This document shows, piece after piece, positions 42,765-51,166 of a stretch of 64,000 bases of DNA. Made by a program: the position numbers and the translations under genes. A model generated the notes under the pieces. The model saw nothing but the letters and a program-made list of their open reading frames with translations. It had not been told where the DNA came from and did not search any database. The DNA comes from CAZICM01 sp964537685 (GTDB lineage: Bacteria > Myxococcota_A > Polyangia > Polyangiales > Polyangiaceae), in contig CAZICM010000048.1 in the NCBI GenBank assembly GCA_964537685.1, positions 1 through 64,000 on the forward strand. Direction: 5' to 3'. Within the stretch, counting starts at the first letter, position 1, and the number at the start of each line of letters is the position of its first letter.

Positions 42765-44210
42765 TTATTCAGCCGCCGCAGGAGCGGGCAGCGCATTGGG
42801 TTCGGCATCTTGCTCGGCCGGCAGGGAGGCCCGGTTTCGCGCGGTCATCCACATGTTGTAGGCAATGAGCGAAATGCCCGCGATAATGCCAATTCCCGTG
42901 ATGGTGCGCAGATGCCAGAAGGGCATCGAGGCGGTGAGGGACTTTTCCCAAGGCGCGAGGTTTTGCCAGAGGTAGCCCTGCACAACGCCCGCGACCAATA
43001 GGTCGAGGAACATCGTCAGCAATGAAATGGCGATGATCCAATAAGCCCAAGCATTGATTTTGTCGCTCCACCACACTGCGACGCCGCTGAGCTTTGGCCA
43101 GAGGTACATCACCATTCCAATGATCCAAAAGCTAAAGACGCCAAACATGACCAGATGGGCATGCCCCACGACCCAATCGCTAAAATGAATGATCTTTTGG
43201 AAGGTGAGCGTGGTTTGGAAAGAGCATTGAAGGCAGGTCAAAAAGTAAAACACCATGCCCGTGTAGAACCAGCGCACGGGAAGGCTCGTTCTCAATTTGT
43301 CCCCGCTGCCCCGGAGCGTGAGGAAGAAATTCACGATGACCGTGAAGACGACAATTTCAACCGCAATGGTCGACATCACTGCGCCATATTGGGCATACAT
43401 TGGAATGGGGCTGAAAAAGAAGTGATGTACGCCGTTGAGCGGATAGAAAAAGGCCAGGCCCCAAAAGCCCACGAGCGAAAGCGCATGGCTCCAAATAGGG
43501 CGTTTGATTAAAACCGGGACGAAGTAGTACATCATCCCCCAGCCGAGCGGCGTGACCGTCAGCCCGACCAAATCGTGAATGTACAAGCCCGTAACGGCCG
43601 CTCCGCCCGCGCCCGGCACGAAGTATTGGGGAACGAAATTGCCCATTACATACGTTAATGGCATCCACACCATCATTGCCGAAAAATACCAGAGCGTCAC
43701 ATAGAGTTTGCGCGCCCGTACTTTTAGAATGGGTGTGGCGACGTTGGCGATGAGCAATGCCGCGCCGACGACCACCAAAGGATCGACAAAGGTTGGGGTT
43801 TCGCCCCATTCAACGGCTTGGCCCTTGCCGCCCAGGAGGCCGACGGCGGTGAGGCCGACAATCAATTGCCAAGCCCAGAAAATAATCCACGACAGTTGTT
43901 TGCTGAGCACCCGGTGACCGGTGAGGCGCGGAATAATCCAATACATTGCTGCCATGAAGCAATTTAATAGAAATCCGAACGCAACGGCATTGGTGTGCAG
44001 CATGCGGACGCGGCCCGGCGATAGCAGCTCGACGCCTGGAAATGGATAGAGGCGGCTAAACTGCAGCGCGTAGAACATGCCCGCGAAAATCGATACGAAG
44101 AAAAATAGAAAGCCCGCGATGATGTGGGCTTTGACCAGCGGCCGGTTGACGAGCGGTTCGTCGCTGTCAGGGGAGGCCGCTTTCGTTGCTATGGCTGTTT
44201 CTGCACTCAT
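42765..44210 (-). CDS. ccoN: cbb3-type cytochrome c oxidase catalytic subunit I
   Basis: 481 residues from the ATG at 44210 (GAGGGAGC upstream); an ATG at 44234 overlapping the previous stop (TAATG) is also in frame. Twelve or so membrane helices. Heme b and copper ligands are visible: MLHTNAVAFGF, LYIHDLVGLTVTPLG, the His pair in NGVHHFFFSPIP and VVGHAHLVMFGVFSFW. It has the C-family pattern and lacks the A-family Tyr motif. This is the O2-reducing proton pump of microaerobic respiration. Confidence 0.96.
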   Translation of the reverse strand: MSAETAIATKAASPDSDEPLVNRPLVKAHIIAGFLFFFVSIFAGMFYALQFSRLYPFPGVELLSPGRVRMLHTNAVAFGFLLNCFMAAMYWIIPRLTGHRVLSKQLSWIIFWAWQLIVGLTAVGLLGGKGQAVEWGETPTFVDPLVVVGAALLIANVATPILKVRARKLYVTLWYFSAMMVWMPLTYVMGNFVPQYFVPGAGGAAVTGLYIHDLVGLTVTPLGWGMMYYFVPVLIKRPIWSHALSLVGFWGLAFFYPLNGVHHFFFSPIPMYAQYGAVMSTIAVEIVVFTVIVNFFLTLRGSGDKLRTSLPVRWFYTGMVFYFLTCLQCSFQTTLTFQKIIHFSDWVVGHAHLVMFGVFSFWIIGMVMYLWPKLSGVAVWWSDKINAWAYWIIAISLLTMFLDLLVAGVVQGYLWQNLAPWEKSLTASMPFWHLRTITGIGIIAGISLIAYNMWMTARNRASLPAEQDAEPNALPAPAAAE

Positions 44211-44233
44211 TCTGATTGCTCCCTCGTTGGGCA

Positions 44234-45226
44234 TTAGCGCGCCTTGGGCGGCGCCGCATCGGGTTGTGGGGCTCCTCCGTCGCCGGTTCCCGCATCGGGC
44301 AAATCCGATGCAGGCGGCGGCTCGGGCGGCTTGGGCGGAGGCTCCGGCGGCTTGAATTCAGGCTGGGTGAGCAGCGTTTGCTTGAGCGCGGAAGCCTCTT
44401 TGGTGTCGCGTATTTGAACCAGCGACTCCACGTAATAGGCCAAGCCCCACAATTGCTCGTTGGACAAGCTGGTTCCCCAGCTCGGCATCGCTGTTCCGCC
44501 CACGCCGGCCGCGATGACCCGCACCAGGTCTTCGCGCGTTGTGCCTGCCTTCACGCGATCGGCCAGAAAATCCGGCGGTTTGATGACTTCGCCCCATTCG
44601 CTGTCCTTCGCCACCGATTCGTACATCGCCTCTCTAAAGCTCGAGAGCGGGATATCGTAGGCTTTCATGTGCTCGGCGATTTTGGCCTTCGTCGCATACG
44701 CGGGATGGCAACTCGAGCAGGCTGCGAGCCCGTGATACACCTTTTCGCCTTCGGCAACGCCGTCCTCGGGACGCTTTTTAAAGGGATCTTTTTTGATGGG
44801 GACGGGAATGCCGGGCGTGGCCTTCCAAGCGTCGGAGAAGGTCTTGATGTAGGCGATGATATCGGTGCGCTCTTCGGTGGTGAGCAGATTCCACGCCGGC
44901 ATCGAGGTGCCCGCAAGGCCACTGGTGATGATGCGCATCAAGTCTTCGTCGCGCGGAAGCGTGCCTGCCGGGACAGCGGCGAATTTGACGCGCCCTTTTC
45001 GGAAATCGCGGGGTTTTGGCGTTAAAAAACGCGATGCCGGACCTTGCCCGTCCCCTTGCTCGCCATGGCAGCCGACGCAGTACAGCGTATAGGCTTCCTG
45101 GCCTCTTCGCAGGGATTGAGCGTGGGTATCCGGCTTTCCCGACAAAAGTTCGTCGGGGCTCCAGTTGTCGGGCGCGCAAGACAAGAGCGCCACACTGGCA
45201 GCAGCAATCATCGTATGTCGTTTCAT
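44234..45226 (-). CDS. Diheme cytochrome c lipoprotein of the oxidase operon
   Basis: 330 residues from the ATG at 45226 (AGGAG upstream). A signal segment with lipobox-like ALLSCAP suggests a lipid anchor. Two c-type heme domains follow: CVGCHG with GTSMPAW downstream, and CSSCHP with GGTAMPSWG. A Pro-rich tail ends the protein. Canonical cbb3 operons encode a diheme CcoP with a membrane helix. Here a lipoprotein precedes ccoN, probably doing the same electron-entry job. No second diheme gene is seen in the cluster. Confidence 0.88.
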   Translation of the reverse strand: MKRHTMIAAASVALLSCAPDNWSPDELLSGKPDTHAQSLRRGQEAYTLYCVGCHGEQGDGQGPASRFLTPKPRDFRKGRVKFAAVPAGTLPRDEDLMRIITSGLAGTSMPAWNLLTTEERTDIIAYIKTFSDAWKATPGIPVPIKKDPFKKRPEDGVAEGEKVYHGLAACSSCHPAYATKAKIAEHMKAYDIPLSSFREAMYESVAKDSEWGEVIKPPDFLADRVKAGTTREDLVRVIAAGVGGTAMPSWGTSLSNEQLWGLAYYVESLVQIRDTKEASALKQTLLTQPEFKPPEPPPKPPEPPPASDLPDAGTGDGGAPQPDAAPPKAR

Positions 45227-45293
45227 TGCATTTAATGCTCCTTGGTTGAACCTATCCAATGGTTTTTGGGATAGATTCGGGTGTAGGTTCTGT

Positions 45294-46277
45294 TTATTCT
45301 TTCGTAATTGGTTTCAATTCGAAGGAAATGTTCAGGGGGGCGCCGCCAATGAGATCGGCGGATTGCGATGCAATACCGTATTCATTTACGGCCTTTAGCT
45401 TTAAATGCCCGGCGGGAGCGCCTGGAATGACGAAAGAGCCGTCTTTGCCGGTGCGCGTGGCATAGGGATGATCGGCCACCACGAGGGTCGCGCTTTCGTT
45501 TGAATGGTTCGCGCATTTTAACGTATAGATACCTGCCTCGAGCGGTCTCAGCGTATGAGCGCCGCTTTGAGGAGGCAGGGGCTCGTTGGCGATGGCCTTG
45601 TTTTGCAGATACAAGTGCGCCGTATGAAGTACAGAGTCGCCGTTTTTTAATTGAATTTCATCGTTGGTTTGCAATAGCCAAACGCGTTGTGCAAGCTGCA
45701 TCCCTTCAATCGTCAGCTCGACGCGCCGGCCTGGATTTAAAGGGGCTCCAGAAGGCGGGTCTTCTAGCAATACGATCGTGCCGTCGGCGACTTTATCTCC
45801 CAATCGCACGCTGCCCCGGATTTCGCCCGAGGCAAAGCCCGCAGGGGCTGCTTTGTATTCGATGCGTTCCGGAGCGCTGATTGGAGCAGGGGTAGGTGCA
45901 GGTTTTGCGGCATCGACATGAATAGCGGTGCCTCGGGCAAAGGCTTCGTAGAGAAGCGCGGTGATAATTAATTTCACGGCCCAGGCGGTGCCGGTGCTGG
46001 TGATGACGCGCTCCCAGGAAAAGCGTTTTAAAAGCGAAAGAGCAGCCGCCGCGAGGGGAATGACGGCCAGGTAGGAGACCGCGAAACGGCCGATATGCGA
46101 GGCGTGTGGTTTGGTTTGCCACAGAAGGCCATCCCACACGAGAAAAAGGCCGGTTGAGAGGAGTACGAGAAGAGCGAATACCCATCCGGGCAAGCCCGTT
46201 CCTGGAATGGCTTCGAACTTCTTCCCCTTATTGGGGGCGGGTATTTTATTGGATTCCACAGATATTGAAGGATTCAC
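45294..46277 (-). CDS. Membrane protein with cupredoxin-like periplasmic domain, first gene of the oxidase operon
   Basis: 327 residues, GTG start with no obvious ribosome binding site, so the exact start is uncertain. Three membrane helices occupy about 30-125 (for example WVFALLVLLSTGLFLVWDGL). The rest is a Pro/Ala linker and a beta-rich domain. This has VLHTAHLYLQNK and IYTLKCANHSNESATLVV, a His and Cys-x3-His arrangement like a blue-copper site. The C-terminus is an SdrD/carboxypeptidase-regulatory-like fold (GKDGSFVIPGAPAGHLKLK). A role in copper handling or electron transfer is inference. Confidence 0.72.
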   Translation of the reverse strand: MNPSISVESNKIPAPNKGKKFEAIPGTGLPGWVFALLVLLSTGLFLVWDGLLWQTKPHASHIGRFAVSYLAVIPLAAAALSLLKRFSWERVITSTGTAWAVKLIITALLYEAFARGTAIHVDAAKPAPTPAPISAPERIEYKAAPAGFASGEIRGSVRLGDKVADGTIVLLEDPPSGAPLNPGRRVELTIEGMQLAQRVWLLQTNDEIQLKNGDSVLHTAHLYLQNKAIANEPLPPQSGAHTLRPLEAGIYTLKCANHSNESATLVVADHPYATRTGKDGSFVIPGAPAGHLKLKAVNEYGIASQSADLIGGAPLNISFELKPITKE

Positions 46278-46494
46278 AGCGCCGCTGCTTGTCGCAAAGC
46301 TCGGGCCAATGAATTCAGGTCAATTTATTGGGAGGAAGCACGATGTAATAGACGAACCATTCTGCAGAATCTGCGCATGCCCGCAAAATGCGCGGCGATA
46401 TTGGGAGGGGATTTTAAGGCAAATGGCATTGCGACGGGTTTTCCGCGCTAAATCTGCAGGGTGGCGCATGCCCGCCGCTCAATATTTAGGCTTG

Positions 46495-46586
46495 AAAATG
46501 CATGATTTAATATCGGACTAAATCACATTTGTTGAGCTTAAAATACATGATTTAATGTTTCAATGTGTTGCGATTGATGTTTCAAT
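46495..46586. repeat. Operator-like repeat cluster
   Basis: The 17-mer AAAATGCATGATTTAAT (46495-46511) recurs with one difference at 46540-46556, 45 bases apart. An inverted, shorter copy (CTAAATCACATTT, 46518-46530) lies between them. A second direct repeat, ATGTTTCAAT, is at 46555-46564 and 46577-46586, exactly 22 bases apart (two helix turns). Such phased repeats upstream of an operon usually bind a transcription factor. Which factor is unknown. Confidence 0.5.
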
Positions 46587-46604
46587 TTCTGTGGAGGAAA
46601 TACG

Positions 46605-46619
46605 ATGATAGAAATGTAG
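46605..46619 (+). other. Four-codon leader frame with a strong ribosome binding site
   Basis: GTGGAGGAAATACG is followed by ATG ATA GAA ATG TAG. The Shine-Dalgarno sequence is better than that of the real gene 200 bases downstream. It could be a translated leader affecting mRNA stability, or chance. Confidence 0.2.
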
Positions 46620-46715
46620 GTGTATTTAATTGGATTGAAAAACCATCAGATTGCCAGGCAAGTGCGGATGGCGATTAAGGCATAGAGCGCAGCGGAAAGG
46701 ATTCAAGGATGCTGC

Positions 46716-46744
46716 TTGACGCTCTCCGTAGGCACTGATATTTC
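46716..46744 (+). promoter_or_regulatory. Possible sigma70-type promoter of the beta-oxidation operon
   Basis: TTGACG at 46716-46721 and TATTTC at 46739-46744 with 17 bases between. The -35 box fits well, the -10 box poorly. The predicted start (about 46751) leaves a 73-base leader before the ATG at 46824. Confidence 0.35.
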
Positions 46745-46823
46745 GCACGCGAAACAAATACCGAACATGGGGCGCTCGAACCCCAAAGCTCGCGTATTGT
46801 CACGTATTTACGAGGTTTTGCTC

Positions 46824-49800
46824 ATGGCGAACGAACTCCGTTTCGATGGACGTGTTGCGATCGTTACTGGTGCCGGCGGCGGTTTGGGCCGCTCGCATGC
46901 CCTGCTTTTGGCGCGCCGCGGCTGCAAGGTCGTGGTGAATGATCTCGGAGGCTCCATGCACGGCGGTGCGGGTGGAAGCCAAACGCCCGCTGAAAAAGTG
47001 GTGAACGAGATTAAGGCCGGGGGAGGGGAGGCCGTTGCCAATTACGATTCCGTCGAAAACGGCGCGAAGATTGTTCAGGCGGCCATGGATACCTGGGGCC
47101 GTATCGATATTGTGGTTAATAACGCGGGTATTTTGCGGGATACGAGCTTCCAAAAGATGTCGGAAGAAGATTGGGAGCTCATTTACCGCGTGCATGTGCT
47201 GGGCGGTTTCCGCGTGACCAAGGCGGCGTGGAATTATATGCGCGATGCAGGCTATGGGCGCATTGTGTTTACGGCGTCGGCGGCGGGCATTTATGGCAAT
47301 TTCGGGCAGGCCAATTACAGCATGGCCAAGCTCGGGCTCTTGGGCTTTTCCAATACGCTGGCGATTGAGGGCAAGAAGCGGAACGTGCTGGTCAATACGA
47401 TCGCGCCGATCGCGGGTTCGCGCTTGACGGAGACAGTCATGCCGAAAGAGCTGACGGATGCGCTGTTGCCCGAGTATGTATCGCCGCTTGTTGCGTATTT
47501 GTGCCATGAAAGCTCGACGGAAACGGGCGCTTTGTTTGAGGTGGGCGGAGGGTTTTTTGCGAAGCTGCGCTGGGAGCGCACACAAGGCGAATGCTTTAGG
47601 GTGGGGCGCGCCATTTCGCCCGAGGATGTGCGGGGCGCGTGGCCGAAAATTACCAATTTCGAAAAGGCCGAGCATCCCGCGGATATCACGTCGTCGATGC
47701 AGCCCGTGCTCGAAAATATCAATCGTAAAAGCAAGGGCGGCAATGAATTCATCGATGTCGACAAGGCGCTGGGTTATGAATTCCCCGAATTGAAATCGGC
47801 CTATACGCAGCGGGATTTGGCGCTGTATGGGCTGGGCGTGGGAGCCGCTCAAGATCCGCTCGATGTAAAAGAGCTTCAATATGTGTACGAGCTTCATCCC
47901 GATGGTTTCCGGCCTCTTCCAACCTATGGCGTTGTGCCTGTTATCGGGGCGGTGCTTGAAATGGCGGCCCAGGGAAAGCAGGCGCCCGGGCTGAATTATG
48001 GTTTTGAGAGGATTTTGCACGGCGAGCAATACACGGAATTGAAAAGGCCGCTGCCGCCCGCCGCGAAGCTAACGCATAAAGTCCGCATTAAAGATATTTG
48101 GGATAAGGGCAAGAATGCGATCGTGGTGGTCGAGGGGCGGACCTTCGATGAAACGGGCGAAGAATTGGTCTACAATGAAATCGGAATGGTCGTGAGGGGA
48201 GCCGGCGGATGGGGCGGTGAGCGCGGACCGAGCGGCGATGCGAATGCGCCTCCCGAGCGGGCGCCCGATGCGACGGTGGAGCAGAAGACAAGCGAGAACC
48301 AAGCGCTGATTTACAGGCTGACGGGCGACTGGAATCCACTGCACGCCGATCCGAATTTTGCGAAGAACTTCGGCTTTCCAAGGCCGATTTTGCATGGCCT
48401 GTGCACCTTTGGATATGCGGCGCGGTCTGTGATCAAGGCGTTTGCGGGAGGCGATCCGCGGCTGTTCAAGAGCATTCGGGTTCGCTTTGCGGAGACGGTT
48501 TTCCCCGGCGAAACCATTGTGACGGAGATGTGGAAGGAGTCCGACACGAAGGTGATTGTGCGGAGCCGCGTAAAGGAGCGCGACAAGGTGATTCTGAGCA
48601 GTGCGGCCGTCGAGCTGTACAAGGAAGTGCCCGCGGAGAAGGCGAAAGCAGCACCCAAGGCAGCGGCGGCTTCTGCGCCTGCGCCTGCGCCTGCGGCATC
48701 GAAAATAACGGGCGGCGATGTGTTCTATGCGGTTCGCGATCATGTCGAGCGCAATCCCGATTTGGTGAACACGGTGGGCACGGTGTTTCAGTTCCACCTT
48801 AAAAACCCGGACTCTTCGTGGACGGTCGATCTCAAGAGCGGCAAAGGCAGCGTAACGCAGGGAACGGCTGGGTCTGCGGATGTGACGCTCGAGATTTCGG
48901 ATGATGACTTTATGGCGATGACAAGCGGCGCGGCCGATCCTCAGAAGCTATTTATGTCCGGAAAACTAAAGATTTCGGGCAATGTGATGGCGTCTCAAAA
49001 GCTGATGTTTTTGAAGAAGATCGATCCTGCCGCCGCGAAGGCCGCGATTGAAAAGGCCAAGGGCGGTGCTGCTCCTGCGGCAGCGGCTTCTGCGCCTGCG
49101 CCTGCGGCATCGAAAATAACGGGCGGCGATGTGTTCTATGCGGTTCGCGATCATGTCGAGCGCAATCCCGATTTGGTGAACACGGTGGGCACGGTGTTTC
49201 AGTTCCACCTTAAAAACCCGGACTCTTCGTGGACGGTCGATCTCAAGAGCGGCAAAGGCAGCGTAACGCAGGGAACGGCTGGGTCTGCGGATGTGACGCT
49301 CGAGATTTCGGATGATGACTTTATGGCGATGACAAGCGGCGCGGCCGATCCTCAGAAGCTATTTATGTCCGGAAAACTAAAGATTTCGGGCAATGTGATG
49401 GCGTCTCAAAAGCTGATGTTTTTGAAGAAGATCGATCCTGCCGCCGCGAAGGCCGCGATTGAAAAGGCCAAGGGCGGTGCTGCTTCTGCCGCTGCACCTG
49501 CGGCACCCGCTGCAGCCGCAGCCGCTCCAGCAAAAGAAGCAAAGGCCGCAAACGCTCCCGCTATCTTCAAAGCCTTGGGCGATAAACTAAAGGCCGAACC
49601 CAGGCTGTCCTCCAGCATCAATGCCTTGCTTCAATTCAATATCAAATCGCCCGATAGCGCATGGACGCTGGATTGCCGCGGCGAGCAGGCTAAAGTGGAG
49701 CAGGGCAGCGCCAAGGACGCGGTAACGGCCTTTACGCTGTCCGATGAAGACTTGGCGGCACTCACCAAAGGGCACGATCCAAAAGATCTGTTCCAGCGGG

Positions 49801-49868
49801 GCAAGCTGAGGGTCGACGGCGATATGCAGGCCGCTCAAAGGCTGGCTATTTTTAATGGATTGAGCTGA
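46824..49868 (+). CDS. Multifunctional beta-oxidation enzyme: SDR dehydrogenase, MaoC hydratase and three SCP2 domains
   Basis: 1014 residues from the ATG at 46824 (GAGG 9 bases upstream); the frame extends upstream but the SDR begins here. Residues 1-300 form a short-chain dehydrogenase with TGAGGGLGR and Tyr165-x3-Lys169 (NYSMAKLG), as in peroxisomal 3-hydroxyacyl-CoA dehydrogenase. Residues about 300-600 form a hot-dog enoyl-CoA hydratase 2, with YRLTGDWNPLHADPNFAKNF and PILHGLCTFGYAAR. After that come three SCP2 sterol/lipid-carrier domains (about 626-750, 763-887 and 910-1014) joined by Ala/Pro linkers; the first two are identical. This is the order of eukaryotic MFE-2. It should hydrate and oxidise enoyl-CoA esters. 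A thiolase follows 37 bases later. Confidence 0.93.
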   Translation: MANELRFDGRVAIVTGAGGGLGRSHALLLARRGCKVVVNDLGGSMHGGAGGSQTPAEKVVNEIKAGGGEAVANYDSVENGAKIVQAAMDTWGRIDIVVNNAGILRDTSFQKMSEEDWELIYRVHVLGGFRVTKAAWNYMRDAGYGRIVFTASAAGIYGNFGQANYSMAKLGLLGFSNTLAIEGKKRNVLVNTIAPIAGSRLTETVMPKELTDALLPEYVSPLVAYLCHESSTETGALFEVGGGFFAKLRWERTQGECFRVGRAISPEDVRGAWPKITNFEKAEHPADITSSMQPVLENINRKSKGGNEFIDVDKALGYEFPELKSAYTQRDLALYGLGVGAAQDPLDVKELQYVYELHPDGFRPLPTYGVVPVIGAVLEMAAQGKQAPGLNYGFERILHGEQYTELKRPLPPAAKLTHKVRIKDIWDKGKNAIVVVEGRTFDETGEELVYNEIGMVVRGAGGWGGERGPSGDANAPPERAPDATVEQKTSENQALIYRLTGDWNPLHADPNFAKNFGFPRPILHGLCTFGYAARSVIKAFAGGDPRLFKSIRVRFAETVFPGETIVTEMWKESDTKVIVRSRVKERDKVILSSAAVELYKEVPAEKAKAAPKAAAASAPAPAPAASKITGGDVFYAVRDHVERNPDLVNTVGTVFQFHLKNPDSSWTVDLKSGKGSVTQGTAGSADVTLEISDDDFMAMTSGAADPQKLFMSGKLKISGNVMASQKLMFLKKIDPAAAKAAIEKAKGGAAPAAAASAPAPAASKITGGDVFYAVRDHVERNPDLVNTVGTVFQFHLKNPDSSWTVDLKSGKGSVTQGTAGSADVTLEISDDDFMAMTSGAADPQKLFMSGKLKISGNVMASQKLMFLKKIDPAAAKAAIEKAKGGAASAAAPAAPAAAAAAPAKEAKAANAPAIFKALGDKLKAEPRLSSSINALLQFNIKSPDSAWTLDCRGEQAKVEQGSAKDAVTAFTLSDEDLAALTKGHDPKDLFQRGKLRVDGDMQAAQRLAIFNGLS
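48679..49484 (+). repeat. Perfect 395-bp direct repeat within the multifunctional enzyme gene
   Basis: Bases 48679-49073 and 49090-49484 are identical by eye, including all synonymous positions, with a period of 411 bases (137 codons). Each copy encodes one SCP2 domain and part of the linker. The third SCP2 domain downstream is clearly diverged. The duplication is either very recent, kept identical by gene conversion, or an assembly artefact. Confidence 0.9.
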
Positions 49869-49905
49869 ACCACTTCCGTATTGAGAGCGAAAAGGAGTAT
49901 TTTAT

Positions 49906-51087
49906 ATGGGTCGTCGCGTGAATGTAATCGGAGTCGGGATGACGAAATTCGCCAAGCCCGGCGCGAGCGAGGATTATCACATCATGGCCTCGAAAGCGGC
50001 CAAGTCGGCGCTCGAGGATGCGGGGGTTCAATACAATGATGTTGAACAGGTTTACGCTGGATATGTATTCGGCGATAGCACCTGCGGTCAGCGGGCGGTG
50101 TATGAAGTCGGCCTGACAGGCGTGCCTGTCTTCAATGTGAACAACAATTGTTCCACCGGTTCGACAGCCATTTATTTGGCGCGCCAAGCCGTCGAAGGCG
50201 GGCTCGCTGAATGCGTGCTTGTGATGGGATTTGAGAAAATGGAGAAGGGCGCGCTGGGCTCGAAGTATGGAGACCGTTGCAGTCCTGTCGAAATGCACGC
50301 CAATTTGATGAATAAGGTGCAGGGATTTAGCTCGGCGCCTCCCACGGCTCAAATGTTTGGCGGAGCGGGCCGGGAATATCGCTGGCGTTACGGCACCAAG
50401 CGCGAAACTTTCGCGAAAATCGCATCGAAAGCCCGCAAGCACGCGGCCAACAATCCCTTTGCGATTTTTAATCAGCCGCTAACGGTCGAAGAAGTCATGG
50501 CCTCGGAAGAGGTCTTCGATCCGCTCACGCGCTTTCAATGCTGTCCCCCCACCTGCGGCGCGGCGGCCGCGATTCTGTGCTCGGACGATTTCGCTAAAAA
50601 GAAGGGCATTGCAAACCCGGTCTACATTGCCGCTCAATCGATGACGACCGATTTTGGAACCAGCTTTCAAGACAGCATGATCAAAATGATCGGCTATGAC
50701 ATGGCGGCGGCTGCGGCAAAACAGGTCTATGAAAAGGCGGGTATTGGGCCCGAAGATGTGGACGTGGTCGAGCTGCACGATTGCTTTACGGCCAATGAAT
50801 TATTGACCTACGAAGCGATTGGGCTCTGCAAGGAAGGCGAGGCCGAGAAGTTTATTTGGGATGAAGACAATACCTATGGCGGCAAATTCGTTGTGAATCC
50901 CTCGGGCGGGCTTCTGTCCAAGGGCCATCCGCTTGGGGCGACGGGTTTAGCGCAATGCACGGAACTCGTGTGGCAGTTGCGGGGAATGGCCGATAAAAGG
51001 CAAGTCAGCGACGCGAAAATCGCCCTTCAGCACAATTTGGGACTGGGCGGCGCCTGCGTCATGACGATGTACAGGAAAGACGCATAA
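49906..51087 (+). CDS. SCPx-type thiolase (acetyl-CoA acyltransferase family)
   Basis: 393 residues; AAAGGAG precedes the ATG. The nucleophile is Cys82 in NNNCSTGS. The C-terminal half has VELHDCFTANELL, NPSGGLLSKGHPLGATG and HNLGLGGACVMTMY, the pattern of the SCP-x/lipid-transfer thiolase branch rather than the FadA branch. It should cleave 3-ketoacyl-CoA, perhaps of branched or steroid side chains, completing the cycle begun by the upstream multifunctional enzyme. The two genes form an operon ended by the terminator at 51123. Confidence 0.93.
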   Translation: MGRRVNVIGVGMTKFAKPGASEDYHIMASKAAKSALEDAGVQYNDVEQVYAGYVFGDSTCGQRAVYEVGLTGVPVFNVNNNCSTGSTAIYLARQAVEGGLAECVLVMGFEKMEKGALGSKYGDRCSPVEMHANLMNKVQGFSSAPPTAQMFGGAGREYRWRYGTKRETFAKIASKARKHAANNPFAIFNQPLTVEEVMASEEVFDPLTRFQCCPPTCGAAAAILCSDDFAKKKGIANPVYIAAQSMTTDFGTSFQDSMIKMIGYDMAAAAAKQVYEKAGIGPEDVDVVELHDCFTANELLTYEAIGLCKEGEAEKFIWDEDNTYGGKFVVNPSGGLLSKGHPLGATGLAQCTELVWQLRGMADKRQVSDAKIALQHNLGLGGACVMTMYRKDA

Positions 51088-51122
51088 AAAGCGTTTCAAA
51101 TATCAACCAATAGATATTAAAA

Positions 51123-51163
51123 AACCGCCCAGATTGGTTTCTACGTCTGGGCGGTTCTCTTTT
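51123..51163. terminator. Bidirectional intrinsic terminator
   Basis: AACCGCCCAGA (51123-51133) pairs perfectly with TCTGGGCGGTT (51146-51156), an 11-bp stem with a 12-base loop. CTCTTTT follows on the plus strand and a run of six T on the minus strand. It sits between two convergent genes, the thiolase and the stress protein, and fits both. Confidence 0.9.
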
Positions 51164-51166
51164 GTA

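Larger units (their letters stand above)
46278..46823. other. 546-base AT-richer intergenic region between the oxidase and beta-oxidation operons
   Basis: No gene longer than a few codons is supported here. It must hold the divergent promoters of the two operons. It contains short direct and inverted repeats (46495-46586), a tiny start-stop frame after an excellent GGAGG (46605-46619), and a promoter-like TTGACG-N17-TATTTC (46716-46744), each listed separately. The first half (46278-46490) shows nothing I can name. Confidence 0.6.

Noticed and set aside
46573..46584. FNR/CRP-like box TTGATGTTTCAA upstream of the oxidase operon
   Set aside because: The half-sites TTGA and TCAA are 4 bases apart instead of 6, and the site is far from the oxidase start.
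46800..48029. Open frame of about 409 codons antisense to the dehydrogenase domain
   Set aside because: It lies opposite a strongly conserved gene, its translation resembles nothing, and it is explained by codon bias of the sense strand.
48679..49484. Direct repeat as a mobile-element footprint
   Set aside because: There are no inverted ends, transposase or target duplication; it coincides exactly with a protein domain and linker.
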